From Acanthaster planci (taxonomy: Eukaryota > Echinodermata > Asteroidea > Valvatida > Acanthasteridae), in the NCBI RefSeq assembly GCF_001949145.1, contig NW_019091461.1, positions 374,001 through 438,000 on the forward strand: a stretch of DNA of 64,000 nucleotides, read 5' to 3'. This document shows positions 25,401 to 36,908 of this stretch, piece after piece. Made by a program: the position numbers and the translations under genes. The notes under the pieces were generated by a model. The model had not been told where the DNA came from and did not search any database. It was given only the letters and a program-made list of their open reading frames with translations. Positions within the stretch are counted from its first letter, which is position 1. Each line of letters starts with the position of its first letter.

Positions 25401-28400
25401 AGGATCTGCATATAAATTAGGAAGGCTCTTGATTGCCTGAATTTTGCCACAGGCCTACATGTATGTGTACATCAATACACTTAATCACATACACCTGTAC
25501 ATGTACATATACCTTGTACATGTACATCTTGTTTTACCATCAATGCACAGCAGGCAATCATCTTTAATGACCTTCCATTGTCAGTTTTTCATCAGTGGAG
25601 AACTGAAAAAAAAAGAAGATAGATTGGGAAAAAACATGTTTCCATGGTAGTGTGGTACATGAAATGATGTTAAAACCTTTGTAATTGATTTTTTAGATGA
25701 TTTTGTTTTGCCGCTGCATGATATTACATGTATTTAAAAGCAAGGGGAAACTTAGAATATAAATTGAAATATCTTTTTATGTATTTATTTCATGAGGAAA
25801 ATTATCATTTACTCTTATGCTTTCAAAGATCTGACACTGATGGGAAAAACACATGTAAAAAATCCTACCTGATATGAAGCAACACCCCAGAATAAAGTTT
25901 AGATTGGTTTATTGTTTCATGTTGTTCATTCATGTAAATAGTAGAAATAAGAATTAACGAGAAAAGAAAGCTTGTAGCTAATATGTAGAGGATACAAAAC
26001 CTAGTTTTTATACTGTTCATTTGATATTGTCACCTCATCAAGATTACAAGTACAATGTTCTTACGTCTTAGACCAGATAAAAAAGTTCCTGTTTCCCATG
26101 AACCCTATGTTGATGAAGCAAGCCTTAGACTAATTGGAGGGAGGCACTTTGGGCAAATGTGAAATTGGTAATAAATAAAGAAAAAAGCATGTCCTTGTTA
26201 TTTGTGGTATAAAAAGGTTCAGCAGACTTAATCATGTTCCTTTATTGTACCCTTCAAGTGTTTTCATTTCAGTTGAAAGAAATGAAAGAAAGAATTGAAT
26301 TTGTCTTCCTGTCACTACTTTTTAACCAGTGGACAATTTAATAGCTGCAGGATGAATCAATGTGCACAAGAGACAGATTTCTTACCTATATGTTCCTACA
26401 GTACCTTGTGTTCAGATGCCATGTAATACATGCAGGAAGCAGAACCTCGGGCGGAGGGAGTGTCTCTTTATGAAGATTACATACATGTACATCTATGCAT
26501 GTATCTTAGGTACAGAGAATTTAAAAGGAAAACAAAAGCAACACCAGTGGGCAAAAACATCCCAAGAAACCATTACTTTTGTTCCAGTACCCTGTTTGAT
26601 TGAAACAATCTGAACTCTACTTACAATCTCTCTGTGTTCAAATTTTAAAGGCCATAAATTTACAAGCTACATGTGTATATTTACTGTATTTTTATTGTGC
26701 ACATCATCACATATACATGTACATATGCCCCTATGGTAATTGAAATGCATCTGTCCTTCTAGAAGCACAGTCAATGCCCAGGTGACAATGGATACAATTC
26801 CAGAGTGCTATTTTTAGCTGAAATGATATCTGATAAAATCATTTGGCTGTCATTGCCCTCAAGAATAAAATTTGTTCAGAGACAGATCCGCATTTATAAT
26901 TCTGTAGTGAATTTTAATGAACTGCATATTTTTTTTTAATTAAGAAAGTTGGAAAGGGACATTTTTATGCATCTGAGAGTGATACCCTTCATCTCTTAAA
27001 ATTGAAATAATGATAAGATAAATAATAACAAGACACACAGTAAAGCAGGCGGGAAAAAAACTGCAGAAACTTACTCATACATGTAATTATGGACATATAC
27101 TTATTTACTATCCTGATTTAAGGTACATGTGCGTCTTTCTCTGCTATTGAGAGTTGGACTCCATTTTGAAGTGATACATGTATCTTCACTGGGATTATTC
27201 ACAACGTGCTTTAATACCATATACCTGTCCAAATTTTTGAGTTTTTGGACGGTAAATGTTTTCATTTTTTTTGAATAGTGGGTCGGTGAATGCTTAAGTT
27301 GGTGTAGTAATTGACATGCATATTAATCCTGTTCTGTTTTTTTTTTTAACTCTCTGTAGGGAGAGGATGACATTGTGTTTGAGACATTCCACCATAATAA
27401 CGGCCGATCGTATACCTGCATCAAGCAGTCCGGAAAACGTCACTATCTAGACAACTGGGACACACAGGTACGGAAAGCAAGCTAGGAACTGTGAAAAATA
27501 AAACACTTGAAAACAAGAAGGTGGAAATGAAACTTGTCGGTAAGGAAACCAAAGGAGTTAGCTGGAAGGTACAAGTACATGTAAGTGTCGCAGACATTTT
27601 GATCCGCTGTCAGAGCATCAAGTAAATAACCACTACTAAACACTTCATGTAAATACTGATACATGCACCTAAAAAGAACATTTTACTGGGGCATTCATCG
27701 TAGATGGGGCATCGGTTGCTCCACGGTTCCATATGAGGTCAGAAGAGTTCAGCAAGCAACTGGAGGGTTTTTGAGTCAGATGAACAGCTTTGTTGCTGGT
27801 ATAAAAAGTACAGTACATGTACATGTATGTTATGTAGGGGTAAACATGTAATGCAGAATCCAGTGTGAAGGATACGCGTACGTGTATGCTCTCTGCATTA
27901 ATTCTCAACTGTTTAACTTGTTACAAAGTTGATTTTCTTCTCTTCAATGATTTGATTCCTGTTTTTGTTTGGATTTTTGGGGGGGCCCTGCCCAATGTAT
28001 ATTGTAACACTGTATACTCAGTGTTTGCCTCCGAAGGCTTGTGAAAAAACCACAAGTGTACTCAGGTGGGACTCAAATCTATTACCTCCTTCTTGCTAGT
28101 GCAGACGTCCTAACCACTCAACCACCAAACTTGCCAATATCGGCTGGCTGGTTCGAATCAGATTGGCCAGAAAAATCCAAAATTAATTAACATCTCCCTG
28201 GCACAAATCCATCCTTGAAAACAGTGATTCCTGTTTTGTTGTGGCAGGTTTCACAAAAATATTGAATTCCTTTCAATGATGATTCCATTAATCATCAGTT
28301 CCAATGGATAAGGATACACGTATGCCTGTGTGAAGCTTCTCAGCACAACTTTGAAACTTGTTCTCAGTTTATTCCTCAGTCTTCACCACAGGCTCGACCT

Positions 28401-31400
28401 TTGACCCCATCTCTTGATGTGTTGCAGGAATGGCAAACCTTTCCTAGCGCCTGGGTTGGCCAGGGCCACTTCACAGTGGATGGGGAACCCATTCAGGACC
28501 ATAGCCCAGCGACCTCGAGCAGAAACAGCAACAACTATGCTCCTCCAACAACCTCCAGAATCCATGATGTCAACGACATTGATGTTTCCCCAGGGTTGGG
28601 AGGTGGTAACAGTGACGACAGGGCCGGTACCCTCAGGCATCCAACGAGGGGACGGCTGCTGACCTATATATTTGAGGTAGCCCTCTTTAACCCTCTCAAC
28701 TTCTCTGCCATACAAGGTTTTGCTGAGTGTTTAGATTTGAATCGATGAGACCTGTAACATGTGCAGCACATAAATTTTCCCTCAAGTAGCACCATCAGTG
28801 TTTTTCTTCCCAGTCACGCTTTCCTGAGTTACAGTTATACCCTAAGCTGAATAGGTAGGGAAATCTGGACAAGGTCAAACTATCCCTGTTTAAAACCTTT
28901 AGAGTTCACTTGCCCAATAGATGCTTGTGAACATTAAGAAGAACATAATGATCGGAAACCTGTAGTTTTTAAAATTTGTTTTGAGTATCAGACTTTAGAA
29001 ATACAGACACAGATAATATCAGTGGTCTGAGCATGAATTGCATCCTTTTTCCTGCGCATTAATCCTGTAGTTATATCTTGTTGATAGCTCCTCCAGTTTT
29101 TCTTCAGTGTTGTAGTCGAGTCTTGTCACAAGACCATTCACAAGTTACGGGATGAATTTAACAGCGACCAAGGAAGGCTTCTTGCACAGTTTATTTGTTT
29201 AGCTTACGACTAAAGGCCAGTTCAAACTTCGGGCGAATGTGAAAAAGATTTGACGTGACGAAAGAATTGCAGTGAAATTTTGCTCGAGTGAAAATGCGAA
29301 TTCACAGTGCAAATGCTTGATCTGACCTCGCACTTTCACGTTCACGCTGATGTTCAAACCAGCCTTTACATGTAGCTTTAGACTGGATGGCTAATGGTGA
29401 ACTTGTGCTGGACTTGCAGGGACTTATGATGGACTGAACTACAACGACATTGTATTTTTGTTTGGGCAGGAGAAGCGTAATATCCACTGTTACTTTGACG
29501 AGGATTCAGGCATGTGGGTGAAGATGCCAGTGTCGTGGGAACAACACAGTGACTTCATTAAGCCGCTCATTAGACAAACACAGGTAAATAATCTTTTTTT
29601 TTTTCTTTTGGCTGTTTGGTCAGGGGTTTGAGGAGGAAGGGCATTATCTAAAACTTTCAAAAGTGGCATTGTATCATGAAAGTGTCGACAAGGTAGCAGT
29701 CACTAAAAATGGCTTGTTACGGGGAAGGTAAATTTTTGGACAGAGGGTTTTGGTTGAGGAGGGACGTTACAAAAATAGTACAATGACTGTTCGTGACTGT
29801 TTCTCCCGGTGCTTGTATGAGTATGTGGTTTATTGGTGTGTGTTGCTTTGAGAGATATTAAGTCTTAGGAGGGAGCCCATAACACAGACCTCAATTGAAA
29901 AAATACTGGGAAGGTTCTCAAACAAATCAGGGAAGTGCGTATATCCGATCTTTGAGTGAACTGTCTTGCCTTTTCTTTGTTAACAAATAATCCATCACAG
30001 CATTCGGAACCCAAAGGAACTCAAAGGAAAATTCAGTGAAATTTAAAGTTTTCAGAGCAGTGTTTAAAAATTTTGATGGACCATTTCGTTCTGAATTCAA
30101 GGAAGCCGTGCCCATGTGGAAAGATAAGTATGACATCATCGCTGCCCTGCGACAGAGCAACTACGACCCGGACGATGCCATATCAACATACTTTGCCATC
30201 GGGGACACTGGGGTGATGGACAGGCCTGAGCGACTGACCGGCGTCAATGCCAAGCTTCTTAAAGAGAAGGACGAGAAGATATCGGTGCTGCAGGACAAGT
30301 ATACCAAATTGGTGAGTGTTGTACAGGCTGTCCGAAGCAACCATTTAGGGAACTGTTAGCAGTGCGGGGCCAGAGCTGTACATTGAGAGAGTTGTGACAT
30401 CTTCAGATTAGAAGCCATTTTGGTTCCTAGGATGCCCATGGCCATGCAACCCGGTAGGCATGCTACATGTGTTTGCATGCAGGAAACAATGAATTTTGCA
30501 ACTCGCATCTTTTGCCGTTTTCTGATTGATGCAGTGCAACGTCATTCACAACAACCAGGGAATTTGGAAACAAAATGGCAACAGATGGTAAAATGAGAAC
30601 TGCCCTGGAAAAAAACTCTGTATAAACTGAAATTTTAAAAATATGTTCTGTTTGTTTATTGACAGCAAAAATCTCACAAGGATATCTGGCACCACAATAA
30701 AAAGCTGCAATCGGAGGTGGACAAAATGAAAGCTGAGGTAAGCTCACTTGCCTAGAAAAACCAAAGGTTTTATCTCAGTGTTGGAGCTGGAAAGGGCATG
30801 AGCTGAAAATTGGACAAAGAGCTTCCGTCAAACTTGAAACAGATGGCAGGGTTTGGAGTTTAGATGTTGAAGGATTGGGACTCACTGATGATATAATTGT
30901 AGTTCATGGCTTCTACAGCACAAAGATTGGTTATTTTCCAGCCTGGAGGTGGAGACTACGTTAGCAGTCTTCAGTCTCACCATATGTCTAAATTGTATTC
31001 TGTATCCATTCTCTTTATATTGTTGTTTTTTTAAGAAGCAGCAGGATTTCACAATTGTCCTGTATGTGGAGGCTAACGCATGAGTCCTAGCCTAGCCTTC
31101 CAGTAGTCTATTTTTCACTCAATGATTTTGGTATACTGTTTGTCACAGCTAGAACAGCTTCGTGAACAGTGCTCTACGCTGGAGGTTGAGGCTAAGACAG
31201 CCAGCCTGAGACTGGCAGCCATGCAGCAGGAGAGACCACGGACAGGCAGGCCGGTCACAGCCAGACGCAGGGCTCCAACCCCGGTAAACTTTGGACAAAA
31301 GGCTTGTTCATGCTACATTACCTCTTAAGCATGCTTCATGCAGCCTTACCACCTAAACCGTCAAATCCTGTTGGATTTATTTCTACCAGATATCGAAATA

Positions 31401-34400
31401 AGCATGTGTGACCAAGGCACTCATCTTGCTCTGCGACTAAACAAGTATGCCGGATTTCAGACAAAAACCTGACTTTAGGCATTTTTCATATGGGCTAATT
31501 TTAGACCTTAACAAGGTATATTTAGGCTCCTCTGGCCGTCTTACTTTCAGACTCTGCACAGTAACCTGACTGGTATCCTTGAATCAAGCCTAGTTGCTTG
31601 ACTATGTATGTTGTTGGAATTTTGTTCCTCTTCCGTATGCCAGAAAAACATCTGAAGACTAGTTTGTCGGCAATTTCTAATTTAAACCAATGTGGCTCTT
31701 TGGCTGGTGGTTATCTCCTGTTTCCCTTGTATAAAAATTACTGAGAATATTTGTACTCTCCCTGGATGGGATGCTAGTCTATTGTAGGCTGCTCCTCAGC
31801 CACTCTGGTACCCATCGGTGCTCCTGGGTGAAGAGAGGCAAGCAGGGGTAAAGTAGCTTGTCCAAGGCCACAACTCATGGCCAGCAGCTGGGTTAGAACC
31901 CCAGACCCTCTGGTCATGAGTCGCATGAGAAGAAAATTTGAATATTATCAACCAAGAATTTTTCGCTCTCCTGCTCTCAAAGGACATTGAAACAGCAGAA
32001 CCAGATACAGATCCCGATTCCACCTTCGATGATTCCCCTAAGCATGCCGTGTCTCCCCCGCAGCCGGCAATAGTGGTAGAGCCCCAGGGTCCTACCATTG
32101 ACACAGACCTTCTGATCAGTGTGAATAAAGCAGCCAAGGAACTGGACAAGTCCAAGCTGACTCTGAAGAAGGTGGTAACACAGGGCTTCGAGGGTAAGTT
32201 TACCACTTGGAAATATGGCCGTACCCCCTCTTAATCTCTTAGCCATGTCCGATAAATTGCACTTATTGAAACATTTTTCGTTGTTCGAAAAATCATACCA
32301 AAAAAAGGTAACATTACTCTGAGATTTTATCTATATTAAAAAGACAGGGATTGCGCGCATCTTTCCAACTGTAGACATTCTCCGAAAAGCAAACATGCAA
32401 ACTCTGGCTAGTCTTTGAACCAGATTTATCTGGTTAATCTTAAAAATCTATTTATCAACTACATTTAATCCAATAGCAGGTTTTACCACACTTTATTTAG
32501 ATAACCATTAATTTAGTTTTACTTGTTTGGTACTATAAGCCCGTGGAATTTGCCATTATAATGCAGCACTGTGGTAGAATTTCAGTAGCTGTTGAAATAG
32601 TTGGCATTGCTTACAGAAAACAGATCCATGAAACTTGCTGGAATCCTATCGAGCTTGTGCAAAATGTAATTCACCAGATCTTATATTTGCAGATTTGAAG
32701 GACCTGGTCAAAGCAGCCGTGGCAGGCCTGTCCAAGATGAAGAACATGGACTCCAGCACATCCCAGGAGCTGGAAGACCTGAAGGTGCTCTACAAGAAAG
32801 AGTGTCTGCAGAGAAAGCTGCTCTACAACCAGGTGGGTCTCACCCCTTGACTTGTAACTCGGTGTGACCCTGGTTCAGTTCCTTCCTGTTCAAGGAATGG
32901 TTTCAACATGATTACACAGAGTGTACCTGATGACATTTGACCTCATGGTTAAAGCCTTTTGTTTTTATGAAGTAGGGGATTCAATTTTCTAATACTTTGG
33001 GGAAAAAAGCCCAAATAGCTCATCTTAAAAAACAGAAATTCATTGAAATTGGTCAAAAATCAGTTTTATTTAACACTGAGAGGAAACAATCAGCTCAGTG
33101 TGTTAAGCAAGACATTTTTAAGCACCCATCTCTGCACTTTTATCAAAATTTGCACTTAAACACTTTGGTTAACTATTTGTTCTGTCACCATGTGGGTTTT
33201 GTAGCTACAAGAGCTCCGTGGGAACATCCGAGTGTTCTGCCGGGTGCGTTACGACTCTCGTACTGAATGTTGCCTGGGGTTTCCCGACGATCAGGAAATC
33301 TGCGCAACCAACCCAGCCGGCAAGAAGATGACCTACACCTTTGATAAAGTCTTCACCCCAGCCTCCAAACAAACAGAGGTATGTGGAAATTAAGCTTTAG
33401 AAGTTCACACACTTTGGAAGCTCATTTTGTTTGCTCTCGGGCATTCACTGGATATGTGCTCAAAATGTATCACTTGAAAGTTGTATACTTTCATATGAAA
33501 TTATTTGGACATTCAGAGCAAATCTATCTGTTGTCATTGTCAATTATTTTTTATTAAATGTACTAAACTTGGCAATTTTTTACAGGTGCACATTAAAAAA
33601 CTTGCCTGCTTGGTATTTTTTAATTTCAAAGTTCATGTTATCATTAAAATTAACCTTTGTGTAGTATTTGAGAAGAAATGTCTCTTGTCTTTCGAAATTG
33701 TTGGTAGTTAATCTCAAGTTATGAAGGTAATCTGTACGGGCTGGGTAAAGCAAAGTAGATATGGCCATCAGCATTTTTGAAGAAGGCCTTATTATAGACA
33801 TTTTGCAGGAATTTAGCCAAACTCCATTTTCAATGACATTTTGTTTGTAGGTTAATGATAGGGCCAAGCCATGCCATTGGTTCTTGTTCTCACAAAGTTC
33901 TAAGTGTCCTCTTGTCTCTTTGCCCAAAGGTCTTTGACTTATCCCTGCCCATCATCACCTCTTGCGTGGACGGCTACAACATTTGCATCATGGCCTACGG
34001 CCAGACGGGCTCGGGCAAGACCTACACCATGATGGGGACGAAGGATGACCCAGGGGTCAATGTGCGTTCCATCCGGGAACTCCTGAGGGTCTGCACGGAG
34101 AGAGAGCAGGTGTCCTACACACTGAAGGTGACTAGAGACGTCCAGAGACCAGATCTCAGTTGTTATGTGTCAGCTGTGCTGGGGTTTCAACATTGAGTTT
34201 CAGTCTTCAAGATGTCTTTGAAAAAGCTAGAACCATGCCTGTTATTTTCTCACTTTGCTTTTATTTCCAAAGGAATTAGATTCCATTCTGCTACTTAGTG
34301 GAACCTAGGGACGAGATGGTTTAGAGTAGAAATTGCTTTGTTAGGTTGGAAAAGTTTGAAACAAGGAATCCTGCAAGTGGAAATGTCATTTTTGGGATTG

Positions 34401-36908
34401 AAAGAATTTCATTCACAATGTGATTGAGTCCATAGTTGGAGTCAGATAGGGTGAATATTCACTTTTTGGAGATGGAATAGAAAGGCCACAGCGCAGGAAG
34501 TTGGTAATTGCCAGAGAAGTTAATTTCTGCTGCACTGAGATCAAATGGCCTTTCTTTCCTAATCAGCATAGTGTGCAGTTTCAGTTTGTAAATTGCTTCA
34601 TGACCTTTGACCATTGACCAGGTGTCTATGCTGGAGGTGTACAACGAGGCCTTGCAGGACCTCCTGTGTGAGAACAGCGACAAGAAGAAGCTGGACATCA
34701 AGATGCAGGGCAAGCGGCTGTTGGTCCAGGACCTGACGGAGATCGAGGTGTGCGAGGAAAGTGACATCACGCGGATCATGGAGATGGGTGATGCCAACCG
34801 TTCAGTGGCCGCAACCAAGATGAATTCCACTAGGTTCGTCAAAAACGACTTCTCTTTGTCCATGCACAGCTGGAAAGTTTAGTTTTACAGAGCTACTTAG
34901 CTCCAAAAATGGCTATGTGCAGAAAATGGTTGCTTGAGAAAAAACAGGATTAGTAATCTACAAAGTCGTTGCATGTGTTTCCTTCTCACTGATGATGCTA
35001 GGCAGAGTTTAGCTTAGCATCATCAGCGATGCTAAATCTGGTCAGCTGGTCCAAATGCTGACGGATTCACCTATACTGCACTCCATCAAGGGATTCTGGT
35101 GCTAAATGAATGTTTTTTGTTCCTATGACAGCTTAGAAACGTTAACTGTATGTCTAGTGAAATTTCTATGCTTAGAAACTTTGGAGTTAAACATTTTCTG
35201 TGCTTAACAAATTTCTATGCTTAGAGACATTCTTTGGTGAGCAATATTCTTTGCTACGATGTGTTCTAAATGTTCTGTTTGCAGCAAGTTTTCATACTAA
35301 ACCTCTCCGTGTTAAGCAGCTTTACAAACCTTGCATGCATTGGTGGTTGGTATGATGATGTCAGTTCATGTTCACATTGTCCATATTTGTCCTCTCGCCC
35401 AATCACAGCTCTCGGTCCCACCTGCTTCTGATCCTGAATGTGGAGGGTGTGGACAAGGTCTCTAAGGCGACCAGCTATGGCTCCCTCATGCTGGTCGACC
35501 TGGCTGGGTCGGAGCGCATTGCCAAGACTGGGGCCACAGGACAGACTCTGGTGGAAGCGGCGGCGATCAACAAATCTCTCACCTCACTCGGCCAGGTATA
35601 CTTGGTTGACGCTCTTTCAAATTTTAAATTTTTTTTTTTTGGCATTTTGGAGATATTTTTATTTGTTAATTGCTGCCTTACACCATCATAGCTCACATCT
35701 CAGTGTATGTCAACACTCGTAATATACGTGCTACAAGACCCATTTGCACAGACAAATGCTAATGCAATCCATGTAATAAAAAGTATGGAGCACAGTGGTT
35801 TCTTGCGGGACTGTTCACACGGACAGTGGACAAACTGTATCATAGAGCAGCATACTGCTGTTTAGAAACCTGGGCAATGTTTCCAAGATACATCACGGAG
35901 ACTTCAGGTTTTGCATAGTCAAAGATCTCCTGAGGTCAGGAGTTGACTGTCATTATAGACCCTTTCTTGGTCGTGTTGTGGTGCCTTCGATCCGTCCTGT
36001 TGGGCGCCCTCGTTCTTGTGGATTGTCAGTAATTTGCGTATCAGACTGATTTCTATCCTTGTGCGTAAATGCAGAATATTGCATTGCATATCACTGTTGT
36101 CTGTTCGTGCTTTCAGGGCACCACTAGTCTGCATAATTAGGCCAAAGGCATAAGGTCTCTTGTGGCTAATCGTGGTATATAAATGGTTCTCTTTTGCACA
36201 GGTCTTCCACGGACTACGAACAAGTGCTCTGCACGTCCCCTATCGAAACTCTAAACTGACCCACCTCCTGCAGCAAGCATTGGGCGGAGATGCCAAGGTA
36301 TTTTTACCACCGATGTCTTTTTTTCAATTGACCTCAACCCACGAGCTTACACTGATAAGTGAAGTGTGCCTCCCCAGGTACTTACTTGGTCCCAGTTCAA
36401 CACGCAGCATCGCGGTGTGCCGTACCTTATATTTCAACATGCCACACATTCTGACATCTTCAATGAGACTATTCACAAAATGTGATTCATACAGGTAGTT
36501 GTGGCCCTAGATTTAGCAGTGTACTGCATTCTGCATCTTATCACTTATAGTTTCTGTCACATTTGAAACAGAAATAATCTTCGTTTCAATCCTTTTCTGT
36601 GTATATATTGATATATAAACCTTTTCTAATCTGGTGTGAGTTAACTTCAGGCCTTGTGCTAAGAGTAGGCTGATCTTTGTTACGATGGAACAATGGAAGT
36701 ATCCCCATCCTTTTGTTTAGTTGTAAACAAGATTTTTATTTTTTTCCATTTTTTTAATACCGAATAGGCATGTCTTTTTGTCAATGTGAGCCCTGACGTC
36801 AGCAACATCAGTGAGACACTGAGCACGCTCCAGTTTGGTGCCAACGCTAAGCAAGTGTCACTTGGACAAGCCACAAGGAATGTCTCCAAAGGCGGACCAA
36901 AGAAATAA
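22416..36908 (+). CDS. C-terminal motor kinesin (kinesin-14 family) with novel N-terminal half
   Basis: Minus-end-directed microtubule motor by family. Exons: 22416-22889, 23035-23078, 27360-27467, 28428-28676, 29470-29583, 30102-30311, 30666-30737, 31149-31283, 31983-32193, 32693-32832, 33205-33378, 33930-34127, 34622-34833, 35409-35595, 36202-36297, 36768-36908 (stop TAA). The total is at least 921 aa. Phases agree except between exons 23035-23078 (ends phase 2) and 27360 (starts phase 0), so one short exon of length 3n+1 is missing. N-terminus: MGSGSSSSK, then Ser/Pro- and Gly/Gln-rich sequence; two Tyr/Trp/Pro motif copies (27.4-29.6 kb); a UBA-like segment [17 protein letters not shown]; a coiled coil with [16 protein letters not shown]; an acidic linker; and a second coil. 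Motor: neck [13 protein letters not shown]-loop [10 protein letters not shown], switch I SSRSH, switch [19 protein letters not shown] and [11 protein letters not shown]. It ends soon after the motor, as kinesin-14s do. I could not match the N-terminal half to KIFC1, KIFC2 or KIFC3. Confidence 0.92.
23079..27359 (+). other. Long kinesin intron that must hide a short exon
   Basis: The exon before (donor CACAA|gtaag) leaves two bases of a codon, and the exon after starts on a full codon. Using the other frames of the downstream exon runs into a stop. A short exon of length 3n+1 should therefore lie here; I could not pick it out. The intron is AT-rich with ACATGT palindrome clusters near 24110, 24830 and 25500 and no clear mobile element. 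Confidence 0.6.
28040..28135 (-). repeat. tRNA-derived SINE-like element
   Basis: On the minus strand, an A-box-like GGTTGAGTGGTTAGG is followed about 35 nt later by a B-box-like GATTTGAGTCCC. The anticodon stem does not pair, so this is not a working tRNA. It lies in a kinesin intron. A short inverted word pair (CTTGTGGTTTTTTCACAAG) follows the B box. Confidence 0.5.
29211..29368. mobile_element. MITE-like element with TIR TAAAGGC(C/T)(A/G)GTT
   Basis: The left end TAAAGGCCAGTTCAAAC and the inverted right end TAAAGGCTGGTTTGAAC differ only by four transitions over 17 bp. They enclose 158 non-coding bases. The outermost TA at both ends could be a TA target-site duplication. The interior has GTGAAAATGCGAA / CACTTTCACGTTCACG words. 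It sits in the kinesin intron just before exon 29470-29583. Confidence 0.7.
31797..31925 (-). repeat. SINE fragment with conserved central domain
   Basis: On the minus strand it reads GGGGTTCTAACCC (diverged B box), then GTGGCCTTGGACAAGC, ACTTTACCCC and GCCTCTCTTCACCC, then ATGGGTACC. This word order matches a SINE type I know as widespread in marine invertebrates and fish, where it reads roughly 'tgtccttgggcaagacac...ctcttcacccaggtg...atgggtacc'. The family assignment is from memory. It lies about 60 bp upstream of kinesin exon 31983-32193. Confidence 0.6.
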
